Part shown: positions 41,093-50,855 of the stretch, in pieces
Layout of the letters: every line of letters begins with the position of its first letter
Position numbering within the stretch: the stretch's first letter is position 1
Assembly (NCBI RefSeq): GCF_037892425.1
Contig: NZ_JBBKTT010000001.1
Span: 496,001 to 560,000 of the forward strand
Length of the DNA: 64,000 nucleotides
DNA from: Lacibacter sp. H375
GTDB taxonomy: Bacteria > Bacteroidota > Bacteroidia > Chitinophagales > Chitinophagaceae
Direction of reading: 5' to 3'
Notes under the pieces: model-generated
What the model was told of the DNA's origin: nothing
The model's input: only the letters and a program-made list of their open reading frames with translations
Database searches by the model: none
Translations under genes and position numbers: made by a program

Positions 41093-41121
41093 TAAAAAGC
41101 CCCGCAACAAGTGCAGGGCTT
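41093..41121 (-). terminator. Terminator downstream of adk
   Basis: On the minus strand AAGCCCTGC / GCGGGGCTT with a short loop is followed by TTTTATTTT. It ends the adenylate kinase transcript before the NTF2-like gene. Confidence 0.8.
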
Positions 41122-41142
41122 GGTCTATTTTCAAGTGAAGCA

Positions 41143-41724
41143 TTAAGCCTCCATGTGTACTTCAATTTCTTTTTGCAACGATTCGAATATTTCATCGATC
41201 GTTCCTTCGCCTTCAATTTCGGCGAGCTTATCAAACTGTTTATAGTAATCAGCAACAACAGAAGTCTTGTTGCGGTATTCTACAATTCTTGCACGGATGA
41301 TCTCTTCGTTTGTATCATCGCTGCGGCCGCTTGTTTTACCACGGTTGAGCAAACGCTTCACCAGTTCTTCTTCACTCACCAGCATCGAGATCATGGCATG
41401 GATCTGTGTGCCTTTTAACTTCAGCAATTTATCCAATGCTTCAGCCTGCGCAACTGTGCGTGGGAAACCATCAAACAAAAATCCTTTGGCTTGTGGGTTT
41501 GCATCCAATGCTGAGCTGATCATACCAATTACTACTTCATCCGGCACCAAATGACCTTTGTCCATCAACTTTTTTGCTTCAAGGCCAAGCGGTGTTTGAC
41601 CGGCAATTTCGCTACGCAGCAAATCGCCTGTGCTCAAGTGCTTGAGACCATATTTTGCAATTAACTTTTCTGACTGGGTTCCTTTACCACTGCCCGGAGG
41701 GCCAAATAAGATCAAATTAAACAT
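41143..41724 (-). CDS. adk: Adenylate kinase
   Basis: Essential cytoplasmic enzyme that interconverts ATP, ADP and AMP; 193 residues. The P-loop is FGPPGSGKGT (7-16), the AMP-site KHLSTGDLLR and FDGFPRT are present, and the LID is short (GKTSGRSDDTNEEII), without the four-Cys zinc site, the normal form in Bacteroidota. Stop and gene end are followed by a strong terminator. It is not in an operon with secY here. Confidence 0.96.
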   Translation of the reverse strand: MFNLILFGPPGSGKGTQSEKLIAKYGLKHLSTGDLLRSEIAGQTPLGLEAKKLMDKGHLVPDEVVIGMISSALDANPQAKGFLFDGFPRTVAQAEALDKLLKLKGTQIHAMISMLVSEEELVKRLLNRGKTSGRSDDTNEEIIRARIVEYRNKTSVVADYYKQFDKLAEIEGEGTIDEIFESLQKEIEVHMEA

Positions 41725-41908
41725 AAGCAGAATGTAAGCTTGATGAAGTTGTAAATATAAACAGCATCATTTAAAAATCTGCAATCTGAACCTATTTTGA
41801 TTGCAATTTGTTTAATACAAGGGTTTGTTAAGATAAAAAGACTGTCATTAAACAGACATCCGTTAGCAACCAGCCTTTCGTAACTTTATCAAACAATAAA
41901 AATTGATC

Positions 41909-42493
41909 ATGAAGCAACTATTGACGATGCTTGTTCTGGTACAGCTTACATTTGTTAGCTGTGATGCGCAATCAACCCAATCAAAAGAAAAAAAGAATAC
42001 TATGAGTGAAGCAAAGAAACCCGATCAGCCAAAAACTGGCAACCCGGTTTATTCTAAAAGCGATTCTTCAAAAGTGAATCTGAGTGAAGAAGAATGGAAA
42101 AAAATACTTCCATCCGATGTTTATTATATCGCACGCCAAAAAGGAACGGAGCGACCATGGACCAGCAAGTTTGAAAAGTTTGAAGAAGTGGGAACGTACT
42201 ACTGCGCTGCATGTGGTAACTCATTGTTTAAAAGCGATACCAAATTCGACAGTGGTTGCGGATGGCCCAGCTTCTATGAACCCATCAGTAAAAGTTCGAT
42301 CATTTACACACCAGATAATACACATGGTATGCAACGTACCGAAGTACAGTGTGGGCGCTGCAAAGCACATTTAGGTCATGTGTTTGAAGATGGTCCGCCA
42401 CCAACAGGCTTACGTTATTGCATTAACGGTGTGATACTTGATTTTGAAAAAGCAAAAGAAACGGAAAAGAAATTCAATGAGAAGAAAGGTTAA
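41909..42493 (+). CDS. msrB: Methionine-R-sulfoxide reductase MsrB, lipoprotein form
   Basis: Repairs methionine-R-sulfoxide; 194 residues from ATG 41909 (TTG 41903 is also in frame). A lipoprotein signal (LVLVQLTFVSCDA) anchors it outside the cytoplasm, so it protects exported proteins. Zinc cysteines are in CAACGN and CGRCKAH, the catalytic cysteine in LRYCINGVILDF, and SGCGWPSFY is conserved. A Lys/Ser/Pro-rich linker lies between the anchor and the domain. A terminator follows. Confidence 0.95.
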   Translation: MKQLLTMLVLVQLTFVSCDAQSTQSKEKKNTMSEAKKPDQPKTGNPVYSKSDSSKVNLSEEEWKKILPSDVYYIARQKGTERPWTSKFEKFEEVGTYYCAACGNSLFKSDTKFDSGCGWPSFYEPISKSSIIYTPDNTHGMQRTEVQCGRCKAHLGHVFEDGPPPTGLRYCINGVILDFEKAKETEKKFNEKKG

Positions 42494-42521
42494 GTTTTGT
42501 TTTAGATAATTATCAGAAGAA

Positions 42522-42549
42522 ACGAATCAGCAATGGTTCGTTTTTTTAT
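42522..42549. terminator. Terminator between msrB and the DUF2721 gene
   Basis: Stem AAACGAATC / GGTTCGTTT (nine pairs) with loop AGCAAT, followed by TTTT. It can serve both msrB and the convergent DUF2721 gene. Confidence 0.85.
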
Positions 42550-42561
42550 TGGAAGAATGGT

Positions 42562-42999
42562 TTAATCATCATCATTATCAAGAAATGTTTTGAACAGGCT
42601 TGGTCTGTTAAGTTCCATATCACTTAATTCAAGATCGATAGCCCTGGTGCTGAGAATGATTTCAAACAATGAAAAGATCAAGGAAGTAAGCAGGCTTAGC
42701 AAACTAAATGCAAACACCCATTTTGAAGCTGCATCATACTCACGAAAAATAAGATACATGCAAATGATGCAAAGCAAAAAACTTAAGACACCTAAGGCCT
42801 GCATGTTACGTATCATGCTGATGCGTGTACGGAGGTTGCTGATCTGCTTATGCAAAAATTTTCGTTCCTCTGCTTTTCCATATTCATCGTGCAACTTTCG
42901 AACGAGCGCTGCTATAGCAAGAAAGCGATTGGTATAAGCCAACATCAACAATGTGATGGCTGGAAATAATAATGCGGGTGTTGTAATGGATAGTTCCAT
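42562..42999 (-). CDS. DUF2721 family membrane protein
   Basis: Inner-membrane protein of 145 residues with three hydrophobic segments: LLFPAITLLMLAYTNRFLAI, then a charged cytoplasmic coil (EERKFLHKQISNLRTRIS), LGVLSFLLCIICMYLIF and WVFAFSLLSLLTSLIFSLF. This is the DUF2721 pattern. No function is known. It is monocistronic, convergent with msrB. Confidence 0.88.
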   Translation of the reverse strand: MELSITTPALLFPAITLLMLAYTNRFLAIAALVRKLHDEYGKAEERKFLHKQISNLRTRISMIRNMQALGVLSFLLCIICMYLIFREYDAASKWVFAFSLLSLLTSLIFSLFEIILSTRAIDLELSDMELNRPSLFKTFLDNDDD

Positions 43000-43052
43000 A
43001 ACATGAATTTACGAATTGAAACCATACTCAGCACAATTCATAAACCGAACCA

Positions 43053-45440
43053 TCACTTCCAGTTAAATTCTAATGGAACATTTAGTTTAATACTGAAGTT
43101 GCGGCCCATATTATACACACCTGTTCTACCTGTTGCCGGATTTTCACCAGCATACTTCAAACGGTTGAGATGATGCTGATAAGCCACATCGGCAAGGTTT
43201 GAAACCACGAAGTAAATACCGGCAAATGTTTTACCATTCTTTTGAAATTCTGTGCCAAGTCCTGCATTCAATAATGTGAACGATGAACTGGCTGTTTCTG
43301 TATTGTAAGTGGTGAACGCATTTTCCTGCGCAAAGTTATGATCAAGCTCCAGTTTGAAATAAGCATTGCGAAAGGTCTTTTGCTTTCTTTGAAAAAGTTC
43401 AAAACGCAATTCACTTAATACTCTTGCTGCAGGAATGAATGGAATGTTTCTGTTGCCTTCAACACGCTCTGATAATAATCCACGCACAAACGAAAATGAA
43501 TTTTCAAAGTGCAGCCAGTCTAAAGGATGTGGATGAATATCCAACGAAAGTTCCAATCCATACAATCTTGCATCCTGTTGAACAAAACGGAAGAGATAAA
43601 AATCTTCGCCATCAATTGTAATAATTGAATCTGTACCTGCTAAAGAAGATTGCTTTTCGAAGAAGATATAGTTCCTGATACTGTTGTGAAACAATGAAGC
43701 CGTAAGTGTAAGATGTTCGCTGTTTAATTCAACACCTGCATCGGTCTGGAAACTTATTTCTGATTTGAGATCACTATTCCCTACTTCATAACGATTGGTT
43801 CCTTCGTGTGCGCCATTGCTGCTTAACTCAGCCATGTTTGGTGCACGGAAACCTCTCGCCACATTAAAACGAAGCAATACTGTTTTTGGAAATTCATACG
43901 TGAAACCTGCACTTGCAGATAAGTTGGAATAGTTGCGTTCAAATGCATTGAACTTTACATCAGGTCCTTCTAACAATTCTTTTCCATTGACTGTTCTGTT
44001 ATCGAAACGCACACCACCGCTGAAATCAAAACCATTTACTTTCTTTTGTAAGAAAACAAATGCACCTGCATCATTCAAACGATAGTCAGGAATAATGGCT
44101 TCGGCACCTTTGTTGGTATTATGTTGATTCATACCACTCAGGCCAAATGAAAATTTCCAATCATTAATTTGTTTCAGATGATATTGCACATTGTAATTGA
44201 TCGTCTTCAGATCAAAGTATAATTCCTGTTCAGCCGGATCTTCTGCATTGCCATATTCCCTGCGTTGGTTTCGTTGTACTCCAACATTCAGATTCAGTTT
44301 CCCTCCACGGATAAACAGGCTGTTATCACTTACCAATTTTTCATGTGTGATGTGTTGATAAGGGATCGATGGTTTTGTTGAATTGAAATCATCATCTGTT
44401 GCAACAGCTTCTAAAGGAGTACCTCCATACTTAATAAAGTTTCCATCGTTGTCACGCTCACCTTCCACCAATCCAAGTTTTTGATTGAACGTACTGAACA
44501 CAAGATGACTGTAGCCCCACTTTTTACTCAAGCCAAGCATCGCACCTGCATTGCGTTCATTAAATTTCGAATTGAACACATAACCATCTTCTGCATTTTT
44601 ATAATCAGCTGCGTCTTTTAATGAAGCATATGCGTTAAATAAAAATCCATTCTTATTACCGGCAACATTTCCTGAGTAACCTCTTTGCCTGTTGTTGGTT
44701 TGATAATTGCCAAATAGATTCGCTTTGAATTTACCTTCTGTTACCGGCACATTGCTGATGAAGTTTACCACACCTGCAATTGCATCTGAGCCATACATCA
44801 ATGAAGCAGGGCCTTTTAATATCTCTGCTTTTTGAACGCTGTATTCATCCACTTCAATACCATGTTCATCGCCCCATTGCTGACCTTCCTGGCGCAAACC
44901 ATCATTGATCACCACAACTCGGTTATAACCCAACCCACGAATAACAGGTTTGCTGATAGCAGGCCCTGTACTTGTTTGACTGATGCCCGGCTTTTTCGTT
45001 AATGCTTCAATAATATTGGTAGAACCTGTTTGTAACAATTCCTGTTTCCGCATAACCACAACAGGCGTGGTTACTTTTCGTAATGATGTAGCTGATGACA
45101 CACCTGTTACCACGACTTCATTGTGTTCGGCAACAGTTGGCTTCAATTGAAACACTTCGTCAATATCTGATTTGAATTCGATGTTGAGAATAACGCTGGT
45201 GAATCCACTGTATGAAATTTCAACCAGGTGCCATCCGGCTGGAAGGTCTTTAAACTGGAACTTTCCATTTACATCGGCTGAAGTACCCCTGCGCAGATCG
45301 GGAATGAAGATGTTAGCGCCTTGCAAACCTTGTTTATCAATGCTGTTAACCACGGTTCCGCTGAAATTAACTGTTTTCGTTTGTGCAGAAACAGCGATCA
45401 TTAAAAGAAAGGAAACCGACAGAAGAACTAGTTTTTTCAT
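43053..45440 (-). CDS. TonB-dependent receptor with carboxypeptidase-like N-domain
   Basis: Outer-membrane transporter of 795 residues from ATG 45440. Signal peptide KKLVLLSVSFLLMIAVSAQ, then a CarboxypepD_reg-like domain (VNFSGTVVNSIDKQGLQGAN, about 22-100), a plug (NEVVVTGVSSATSLRK; KPVIRGLGYNRVVVINDG; ILKGPASLMYGSDAIAGV) and a barrel. The plug resembles the ZnuD-type metal receptors (QWGDEHGIEVDEYS), so zinc or another metal is a possible cargo, with low certainty. A good promoter lies at 45465-45495. It precedes, but is not linked to, the DUF1501/DUF1800 pair. Confidence 0.92.
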   Translation of the reverse strand: MKKLVLLSVSFLLMIAVSAQTKTVNFSGTVVNSIDKQGLQGANIFIPDLRRGTSADVNGKFQFKDLPAGWHLVEISYSGFTSVILNIEFKSDIDEVFQLKPTVAEHNEVVVTGVSSATSLRKVTTPVVVMRKQELLQTGSTNIIEALTKKPGISQTSTGPAISKPVIRGLGYNRVVVINDGLRQEGQQWGDEHGIEVDEYSVQKAEILKGPASLMYGSDAIAGVVNFISNVPVTEGKFKANLFGNYQTNNRQRGYSGNVAGNKNGFLFNAYASLKDAADYKNAEDGYVFNSKFNERNAGAMLGLSKKWGYSHLVFSTFNQKLGLVEGERDNDGNFIKYGGTPLEAVATDDDFNSTKPSIPYQHITHEKLVSDNSLFIRGGKLNLNVGVQRNQRREYGNAEDPAEQELYFDLKTINYNVQYHLKQINDWKFSFGLSGMNQHNTNKGAEAIIPDYRLNDAGAFVFLQKKVNGFDFSGGVRFDNRTVNGKELLEGPDVKFNAFERNYSNLSASAGFTYEFPKTVLLRFNVARGFRAPNMAELSSNGAHEGTNRYEVGNSDLKSEISFQTDAGVELNSEHLTLTASLFHNSIRNYIFFEKQSSLAGTDSIITIDGEDFYLFRFVQQDARLYGLELSLDIHPHPLDWLHFENSFSFVRGLLSERVEGNRNIPFIPAARVLSELRFELFQRKQKTFRNAYFKLELDHNFAQENAFTTYNTETASSSFTLLNAGLGTEFQKNGKTFAGIYFVVSNLADVAYQHHLNRLKYAGENPATGRTGVYNMGRNFSIKLNVPLEFNWK

Positions 45441-45464
45441 GCTTGTTTTTTTGAAACGATGTTG

Positions 45465-45495
45465 CAAATATAAGCGCCCGCCGTTTCGTTCCAAA
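45465..45495 (-). promoter_or_regulatory. Promoter of the ZnuD-like TonB receptor
   Basis: On the minus strand, TTTG (45492-45495) and TATATTTG (45465-45472) are separated by 19 bases, an exact fit to the consensus. The start codon (45440) follows 24 bases after the -7 element. Confidence 0.8.
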
Positions 45496-45508
45496 AAAAT
45501 TTTCCATG

Positions 45509-47089
45509 TTACCGAACCTTTAACATGGGTTTCACCTGCTGCGTCATCCCGTTCTGAAAGCGCATATAATAAACACCGGCAGGCAATGCATATCCTTCGA
45601 ACGTGACCTGGTATTTACCTGCTGCATAAGTTCTGTCGACGGGTGTTTGTATAACCCTTCCAAGTGAATCCATGATCTGAACCAGTGTATGGCCACCTTT
45701 GGTTGTAAAGCTGATGGTGGTTGAAGTAGTAAATGGATTGGGATAATTAGAAATGAGCGTGATGCCAGCATTGCGCAGATCATTCACGTCAGTCGTAGTG
45801 CTGCAATTACCGCTTGCACAAATACCCAACTGCTGAAAGTTTTGCAGCATAATGGTTTGAAGGGTTGTATTATCAACACAAAACCAGTTTTGCAAAATAC
45901 TTGAATACACACTACGGAAATCGAATTGCATCGGAATATTATCATTCACTTTTGCCGTGGTCGGTATGGTTGGGTTAACACCTGAAACGCCGGGATTTAC
46001 TTTTGTACCAAACACAAACATAGGTGCAGCAGCGCCATGATCGGTTCCTGTACTTGCGTTTGATTTTATTCTTCTTCCAAATTCTGAAAAAGTCATACCT
46101 AATACACGATCTTCAATACCTAACCCTTGCAAATCATCCTGGAATGCTTTCACTGCATCACTCAGACGCTGCATGAGTGTTGCATGATTACCTGTTGATG
46201 TATCGGTATTTGTTTGTGCCGAATGCGTATCGAACCCTCCCATACTTACCATGTACACTCTTGTTTTCAATCCACCTTTAATTAACCGTGCAACAATTTT
46301 CAGTTGATCGGCCAATGTGTTATTGGTAGGATATGTTCCCTGTGTGGGCACAGCAGCAGCTGCTGCAGATATACGTGTTGAATATTGATTGGCCTGTTGC
46401 GCTACTAACCTTACATATTGCAATGCATCGCCTGCACGTGTTGCAGGAACAGGATCCTGTATACCATTGATGAGATTATAGAAATTAGTAGCACTTGAAA
46501 TACTGATACCCATATTTACACTTGGCCCCTGGAATGCGAGTGATGCAGATGAACCAATTTGTATACCCAACGGATCGGGCACTGTTGTGTTAGGATAGCC
46601 AACCGGGTAATTTGGATACTGATCGTTAAGATAACGGCCACCCCAGCCCGACGTTAATTGCTCATCACTATCAGCCGCACTCATCCAGATATCAGTTGCA
46701 CGAAAATGAGAGAAGTTAGGGTTTGGATAACCAACGGCCTGTACTAAACGAAGTTTACCATTGTTGTATAATGTTTGTAAACCCGTCATGGATGGATGAA
46801 GACCTACTGCATTTGTACCTGACAGCGTTAATACTTTATTTTGTGCAATGGCAATATTTGATCTTGCATTATAATAATTGCTGTATTGATCTAACGGAAT
46901 CACCATGTTCAATCCATCATTACCGCCGTTGAGTTGAATGATCACAAGAACCCTGTCCGTTTCCACATAAGTATTAAGCAATGCAGCCATCACTGGGTTA
47001 TCTCCCAACACACGGAAAGAATAATTACCAACCAGCGATGGCAGTACTGCTGCAGGTATGGTATTTTGTAAAAAGTCTCTACGTTTCAT
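45509..47089 (-). CDS. DUF1501 secreted protein with T9SS sorting domain
   Basis: Exported protein, 526 residues, with a twin-arginine-like start (MKRRDFLQNTIP). The body is the DUF1501 alkaline-phosphatase-like fold: VLVIIQLNGGNDGLNMVIP, SHFRATDIWMSA, VSMGGFDTHSAQ and TFSEFGRRIKSNAS, then DHGAAAPMFVFG. A type A C-terminal sorting domain (about 450-526; NYPNPFTTSTTISF, SLGRVIQT, LPAGVYYMRFQNG) directs it through the type IX secretion system. It is 17 bp downstream of a DUF1800 gene; the two families almost always occur together and are thought to act together, but the reaction is not known. Confidence 0.92.
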   Translation of the reverse strand: MKRRDFLQNTIPAAVLPSLVGNYSFRVLGDNPVMAALLNTYVETDRVLVIIQLNGGNDGLNMVIPLDQYSNYYNARSNIAIAQNKVLTLSGTNAVGLHPSMTGLQTLYNNGKLRLVQAVGYPNPNFSHFRATDIWMSAADSDEQLTSGWGGRYLNDQYPNYPVGYPNTTVPDPLGIQIGSSASLAFQGPSVNMGISISSATNFYNLINGIQDPVPATRAGDALQYVRLVAQQANQYSTRISAAAAAVPTQGTYPTNNTLADQLKIVARLIKGGLKTRVYMVSMGGFDTHSAQTNTDTSTGNHATLMQRLSDAVKAFQDDLQGLGIEDRVLGMTFSEFGRRIKSNASTGTDHGAAAPMFVFGTKVNPGVSGVNPTIPTTAKVNDNIPMQFDFRSVYSSILQNWFCVDNTTLQTIMLQNFQQLGICASGNCSTTTDVNDLRNAGITLISNYPNPFTTSTTISFTTKGGHTLVQIMDSLGRVIQTPVDRTYAAGKYQVTFEGYALPAGVYYMRFQNGMTQQVKPMLKVR

Positions 47090-47106
47090 TTCAACGGGTT
47101 TTGATA

Positions 47107-48789
47107 TTACATCAGTTGGTATTCAGCCAGGTTCATACAATATTTAAATAATCCACGTAAACGTGTATTTACAATATTATAATTGGCTGACGTTGGTGAT
47201 CCGATATAAATGTTCCATGCATTGCTCCAGTAATAATCCTGATCTTGCCCTGTTAACAGAAAATCTTTTTTTAGCTGATCTTTTGATTGTTGCGAAATAG
47301 GAATGCGAAACAGCATTTCAAATAATTCATTAATCAGCAAATTTGGATCAGCAGGATTCGCAAGTTTTTTGGTGAATTCAACAGGATCGATCACAATTTT
47401 CTTTCCATTACGTGAATAACCATTGCCGATCATGAGATCACTGAATTGATTTCGTTTGGGAAGTGTATCGGTATTGATCCATAATTCATAGAACTGCGGC
47501 ACCTGGTAATAAGCAGGCCAGCCTGCCACACTTGGTGGATCGCCTAAGTTTTGTTGGTAATTAGCTGCAATCGTCATCACATAATTCCACATACCATATG
47601 CATCGGCATAGGCTGTTACTGCATCAGGAAAAATAATTTCCCACTCACGACAAATTGCGCCTGCATGTTCCAATGGCGATTTGAGCATTGCTCCCTGGTT
47701 GAGTGCATCAAAGAAATGTTCACTCTTAAGTAAAGCACTCAGTGCAGGTTTTATTTCCCAGTTATTGTTACGAAGTATTTGTGCTAATGGTTCAATTACG
47801 TTTGCTTCTGCTGCGGCATCAATTTCTGAATACACAAAAAAACGATAGAGCTTCTTGGCCATGAATCGTGAAACTTCTATGTTCTTTGCAAAGATCATAT
47901 TCAGTAAATCATCTAATTCAAGATCACCGGCTGTTGTTCCCGTTCTACCGGTAATAACAGTATTAGCAAAAAACGAAGAAAATGTTTTGTTGGTTGAATC
48001 GTGGCGTGATGAAGTGAAATAAGAAGGAAATGTATTCACATTACTATCAACCCGCCAGCCAGTAAGCACTTTAGCTGCAGCCTTCACATCAGCCTCGGTA
48101 TAATTGGGGTTATTTTCTTTACCAAGTGTAAATAATTCCTGCAACTCACGTGCATAGTTTTCATCTGGCGCAGTAACCGTATTAAACCGTCCGTTAAGAT
48201 AAATCAACATGGCAGGATCAAGTGTTACATCTCGCACCAGTTGTTTGAAGTTGCCCAATGATTTTGTTCTTAGCAGATTGACATGCTTGTACAAAAAATT
48301 TGCATTGCCAACATCTACTGTTTCTGTTGCAAAATGATTGTGCCAGAACAGCAACATCTTTTCCCGGATACTTCTGTCTTGATGAATGATGCAACCCATC
48401 CACCATTTCTTCAAAGATGCTCGTCTGCGGCTTTGAATCGTACCATCATTACTTACGCTGTTCACCCATGTTGCACCAGCAGCTACATCATTATCAGGTG
48501 TAGTTGCCCCGGTTACACCATCATATTCTTTTACAGGCGGATTTGGTAATGCGGCTGAAGGGTTCAATAGTTCATCTACCGCTTCATTCATTGTTTTTGC
48601 AGCGAAATAAGAAATATCAGAAAGTTTTGCGCCGAACATGGTTCGTTTAAGTAAATGCACCACTTCGTTCCGGGTCCATGGACCATTATAAACGTTCAGG
48701 CCAGAAAAAGTCCTTGAAAGCGTTTTTGAAATGCCAGTAGTAGCATTTCCAGATCGTTTACCCGCAGTAAGAAATTCCCTGCGATCCAT
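47107..48789 (-). CDS. DUF1800 family protein
   Basis: Protein of 560 residues from ATG 48789, starting MDRREFLTAGKRSG (Tat-like RR). DUF1800 is seen in VVHLLKRTMFGAKLSD, IREKMLLFWHNHFATE, NYARELQELFTLG, EADVKAAAKVLTGWRV and SRFMAKKLYRFFVY. An earlier ATG (48906) would add an unlikely N-terminus across a terminator-like hairpin and is rejected. Partner of the DUF1501 gene 17 bp downstream. Function unknown. Confidence 0.9.
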   Translation of the reverse strand: MDRREFLTAGKRSGNATTGISKTLSRTFSGLNVYNGPWTRNEVVHLLKRTMFGAKLSDISYFAAKTMNEAVDELLNPSAALPNPPVKEYDGVTGATTPDNDVAAGATWVNSVSNDGTIQSRRRASLKKWWMGCIIHQDRSIREKMLLFWHNHFATETVDVGNANFLYKHVNLLRTKSLGNFKQLVRDVTLDPAMLIYLNGRFNTVTAPDENYARELQELFTLGKENNPNYTEADVKAAAKVLTGWRVDSNVNTFPSYFTSSRHDSTNKTFSSFFANTVITGRTGTTAGDLELDDLLNMIFAKNIEVSRFMAKKLYRFFVYSEIDAAAEANVIEPLAQILRNNNWEIKPALSALLKSEHFFDALNQGAMLKSPLEHAGAICREWEIIFPDAVTAYADAYGMWNYVMTIAANYQQNLGDPPSVAGWPAYYQVPQFYELWINTDTLPKRNQFSDLMIGNGYSRNGKKIVIDPVEFTKKLANPADPNLLINELFEMLFRIPISQQSKDQLKKDFLLTGQDQDYYWSNAWNIYIGSPTSANYNIVNTRLRGLFKYCMNLAEYQLM

Positions 48790-48879
48790 ATTCAGTTTGG
48801 TTTTGGTGTGAGGGATACGAAACCTTAGACCATGAATGTACAAAAAGTTTAATGGCGGTTCTAAAGAAAGACTCCTACG

Positions 48880-48904
48880 AAAAAGCCCCCGTTGTGGTGG
48901 AGGC
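48880..48904 (-). terminator. Terminator after the thiolase gene
   Basis: On the minus strand GCCTCC-N8-GGGGGC (48899-48904 and 48885-48890) forms a six-pair stem with one G-U, followed by TTTTTC. It ends the thiolase transcript ahead of the DUF1800 gene. Confidence 0.6.
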
Positions 48905-48929
48905 ATTTAATCGATATATCTCAGTTTGT

Positions 48930-50108
48930 TTAAGCAATGTTTTCAATAATACCGGCAATACCCTGCCCGCCGCCGACACATGCTGTAACAATTCCATATT
49001 TTTTATTGAGTCGTTTCATATCCTGTGTGATCTGGATGGTCAATTTAGCACCGGTGCAACCTAACGGATGACCTAATGCAATAGCACCACCATTGATATT
49101 CACAATATCAGGATTGAGATTTAGTGTTCGAATAACGGCCAATGCCTGTGATGCAAAGGCTTCGTTCAATTCAAACAAATCAATATCATTCAGATTCATA
49201 TTTGCCTGCTTCAATACTTTCGGCACCGCTTCAACAGGGCCAATACCCATAATGCGTGGATGCACACCTGCAGAAACACAATTCACCAAACGTGCAATTG
49301 GCTTTAGTCCCAGTTGATTCACCAATCGTTCACTCATCACTATTACAAACGCAGCACCATCACTTGTTTGTGATGAATTACCCGCAGTAACTGTTCCGTT
49401 CACAGCAAATGCCGGTTTCAGCTTTGCTAATGATTCTGTATTTGTATCAGCACGCACACCTTCATCGGTATCGATCACATAATTCTTTGTTTGCTTCTTG
49501 CCTTTTGCATCGAGTGATACTTCTTCCACATTGATTGGAAGAATGCCGCCTCTGAAATAACCATTTTCAATGGCCGCCTTTGCTTTCATGTGAGAGTTGT
49601 ATGCAAACAGATCCTGGTCTTCACGATTTACATTGTATTCTTTCGCAACAGCCTCGGCTGTTAGACCCATACTTAAGTAATAATCGGGTTCATCTTTGGC
49701 AATGGAATAAGCAGGCACTGTTTTCCAACCTGCTGTTGGCACCATGCTCATGCTTTCTGTACCGCCGGCAATAATACATTCGGCCATACCCATTCTGATC
49801 TTTGATGTAGCAATAGCAATTGTTTCCAAACCACTGGCGCAATAACGGTTCACCGTCATGCCCGGCGCATGAAAACCAACGGCTCGTGCCGCAATAATAC
49901 GGCCTACCTGTAATCCCTGCTCTGCTTCCGGAACGGCATTACCTACAATTACATCATCTACTTGTTTTGGATCAAGCTGCGGCACACTTGCCAGCAAACC
50001 TTTGATGACATCAATGGCCAGATCATCGGGTCGTGTAAAACGGAATCCACCACGTTTTGACTTGCCCACTGCTGTGCGGTAACCCGCTACGATATATGCT
50101 TCCTGCAT
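48930..50108 (-). CDS. fadA: Acetyl-CoA C-acyltransferase (thiolase)
   Basis: Thiolase of 392 residues from ATG 50108; an earlier ATG (50183) would add 25 non-family residues. Catalytic Cys is in TVNRYCASGLETIA (about residue 90), the His-containing NGGAIALGHPLGCTGA and the second Cys in TACVGGGQGIAG are present, and GNAVPEAEQGLQVGRI is conserved. It cleaves 3-ketoacyl-CoA in fatty acid oxidation or acts in the condensing direction. No FadB gene is adjacent. A TAATTTTG element is at 50162-50169 on the minus strand. Confidence 0.94.
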   Translation of the reverse strand: MQEAYIVAGYRTAVGKSKRGGFRFTRPDDLAIDVIKGLLASVPQLDPKQVDDVIVGNAVPEAEQGLQVGRIIAARAVGFHAPGMTVNRYCASGLETIAIATSKIRMGMAECIIAGGTESMSMVPTAGWKTVPAYSIAKDEPDYYLSMGLTAEAVAKEYNVNREDQDLFAYNSHMKAKAAIENGYFRGGILPINVEEVSLDAKGKKQTKNYVIDTDEGVRADTNTESLAKLKPAFAVNGTVTAGNSSQTSDGAAFVIVMSERLVNQLGLKPIARLVNCVSAGVHPRIMGIGPVEAVPKVLKQANMNLNDIDLFELNEAFASQALAVIRTLNLNPDIVNINGGAIALGHPLGCTGAKLTIQITQDMKRLNKKYGIVTACVGGGQGIAGIIENIA

Positions 50109-50249
50109 AGTAATATTTTTAGGTACAATCGTTAAATAGTTGTTTATGCAACTTTCTATACCAAAATTAACATCTTTCAGCACTTAAAGAAAAACTTTTT
50201 GCTATCCCCTTGATAAGCGTTTTTTTTGACCCTTGAAACAACAAATACC

Positions 50250-50855
50250 ATGAAAAAACTAGCATTTTTCTTTCTCGTTGGTTTGGCCATTTCTTTTTCT
50301 GTTACTGCCCAAGGCGACACAGAAATGAAAAACCGCCTGGATATTTTTATGAATTTTAACCGGACACTGAACTTTGAGAAGATGATGGATTATATCTATC
50401 CAAAAGTGTTTACCGTTGCGCCGAGAGAACAACTTATAGAAATATTTAAATCAACCTTTTCGGGAAACGATGAAATAAGTGTTGAAATGGATTCGCTGAA
50501 ACACGGAACTATTTCGCCATTAATTTCTGTTGATAAAGGTAGCTACCACCTGGTTGCTTATTCGATGCTGATCCGAATGAAGGTTAAGCAAGAGTCTGGC
50601 GAGCAGAATGGTAGTGCGAATTCACGAATGTTAGAGGGTTTAAAAAGCCAGTATGGCGAGAAGAATGTACGCTATGATCAACATACCGGGAAATATGTAA
50701 TTACAGTTAATACAAGTATGGTGGCAGTAAAAAATGAGCTATCACCAAATTGGACATTCCTGAATTTTGAACCCGATCATCCGCTTGCAGCACAGCTACT
50801 GGATGAAGCTGTAACTACTAAACTTAAAACGTTCAAGGAGGAACACAAGAACTGA
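50250..50855 (+). CDS. Secreted hypothetical protein coupled to pyrD
   Basis: I do not recognise the family. The 201-residue product has a signal peptide (KKLAFFFLVGLAISFSVTAQ) and a mature domain with no membrane segment: RLDIFMNFNRTLNFEKMMDY, YPKVFTVAPREQLIEIFKS and SPNWTFLNFEPDHPLAAQLL. Its stop codon TGA shares one base with the ATG of pyrD, so it is co-transcribed and possibly translationally coupled with a pyrimidine gene. An earlier ATG-like start (50226) is less natural. Confidence 0.75.
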   Translation: MKKLAFFFLVGLAISFSVTAQGDTEMKNRLDIFMNFNRTLNFEKMMDYIYPKVFTVAPREQLIEIFKSTFSGNDEISVEMDSLKHGTISPLISVDKGSYHLVAYSMLIRMKVKQESGEQNGSANSRMLEGLKSQYGEKNVRYDQHTGKYVITVNTSMVAVKNELSPNWTFLNFEPDHPLAAQLLDEAVTTKLKTFKEEHKN

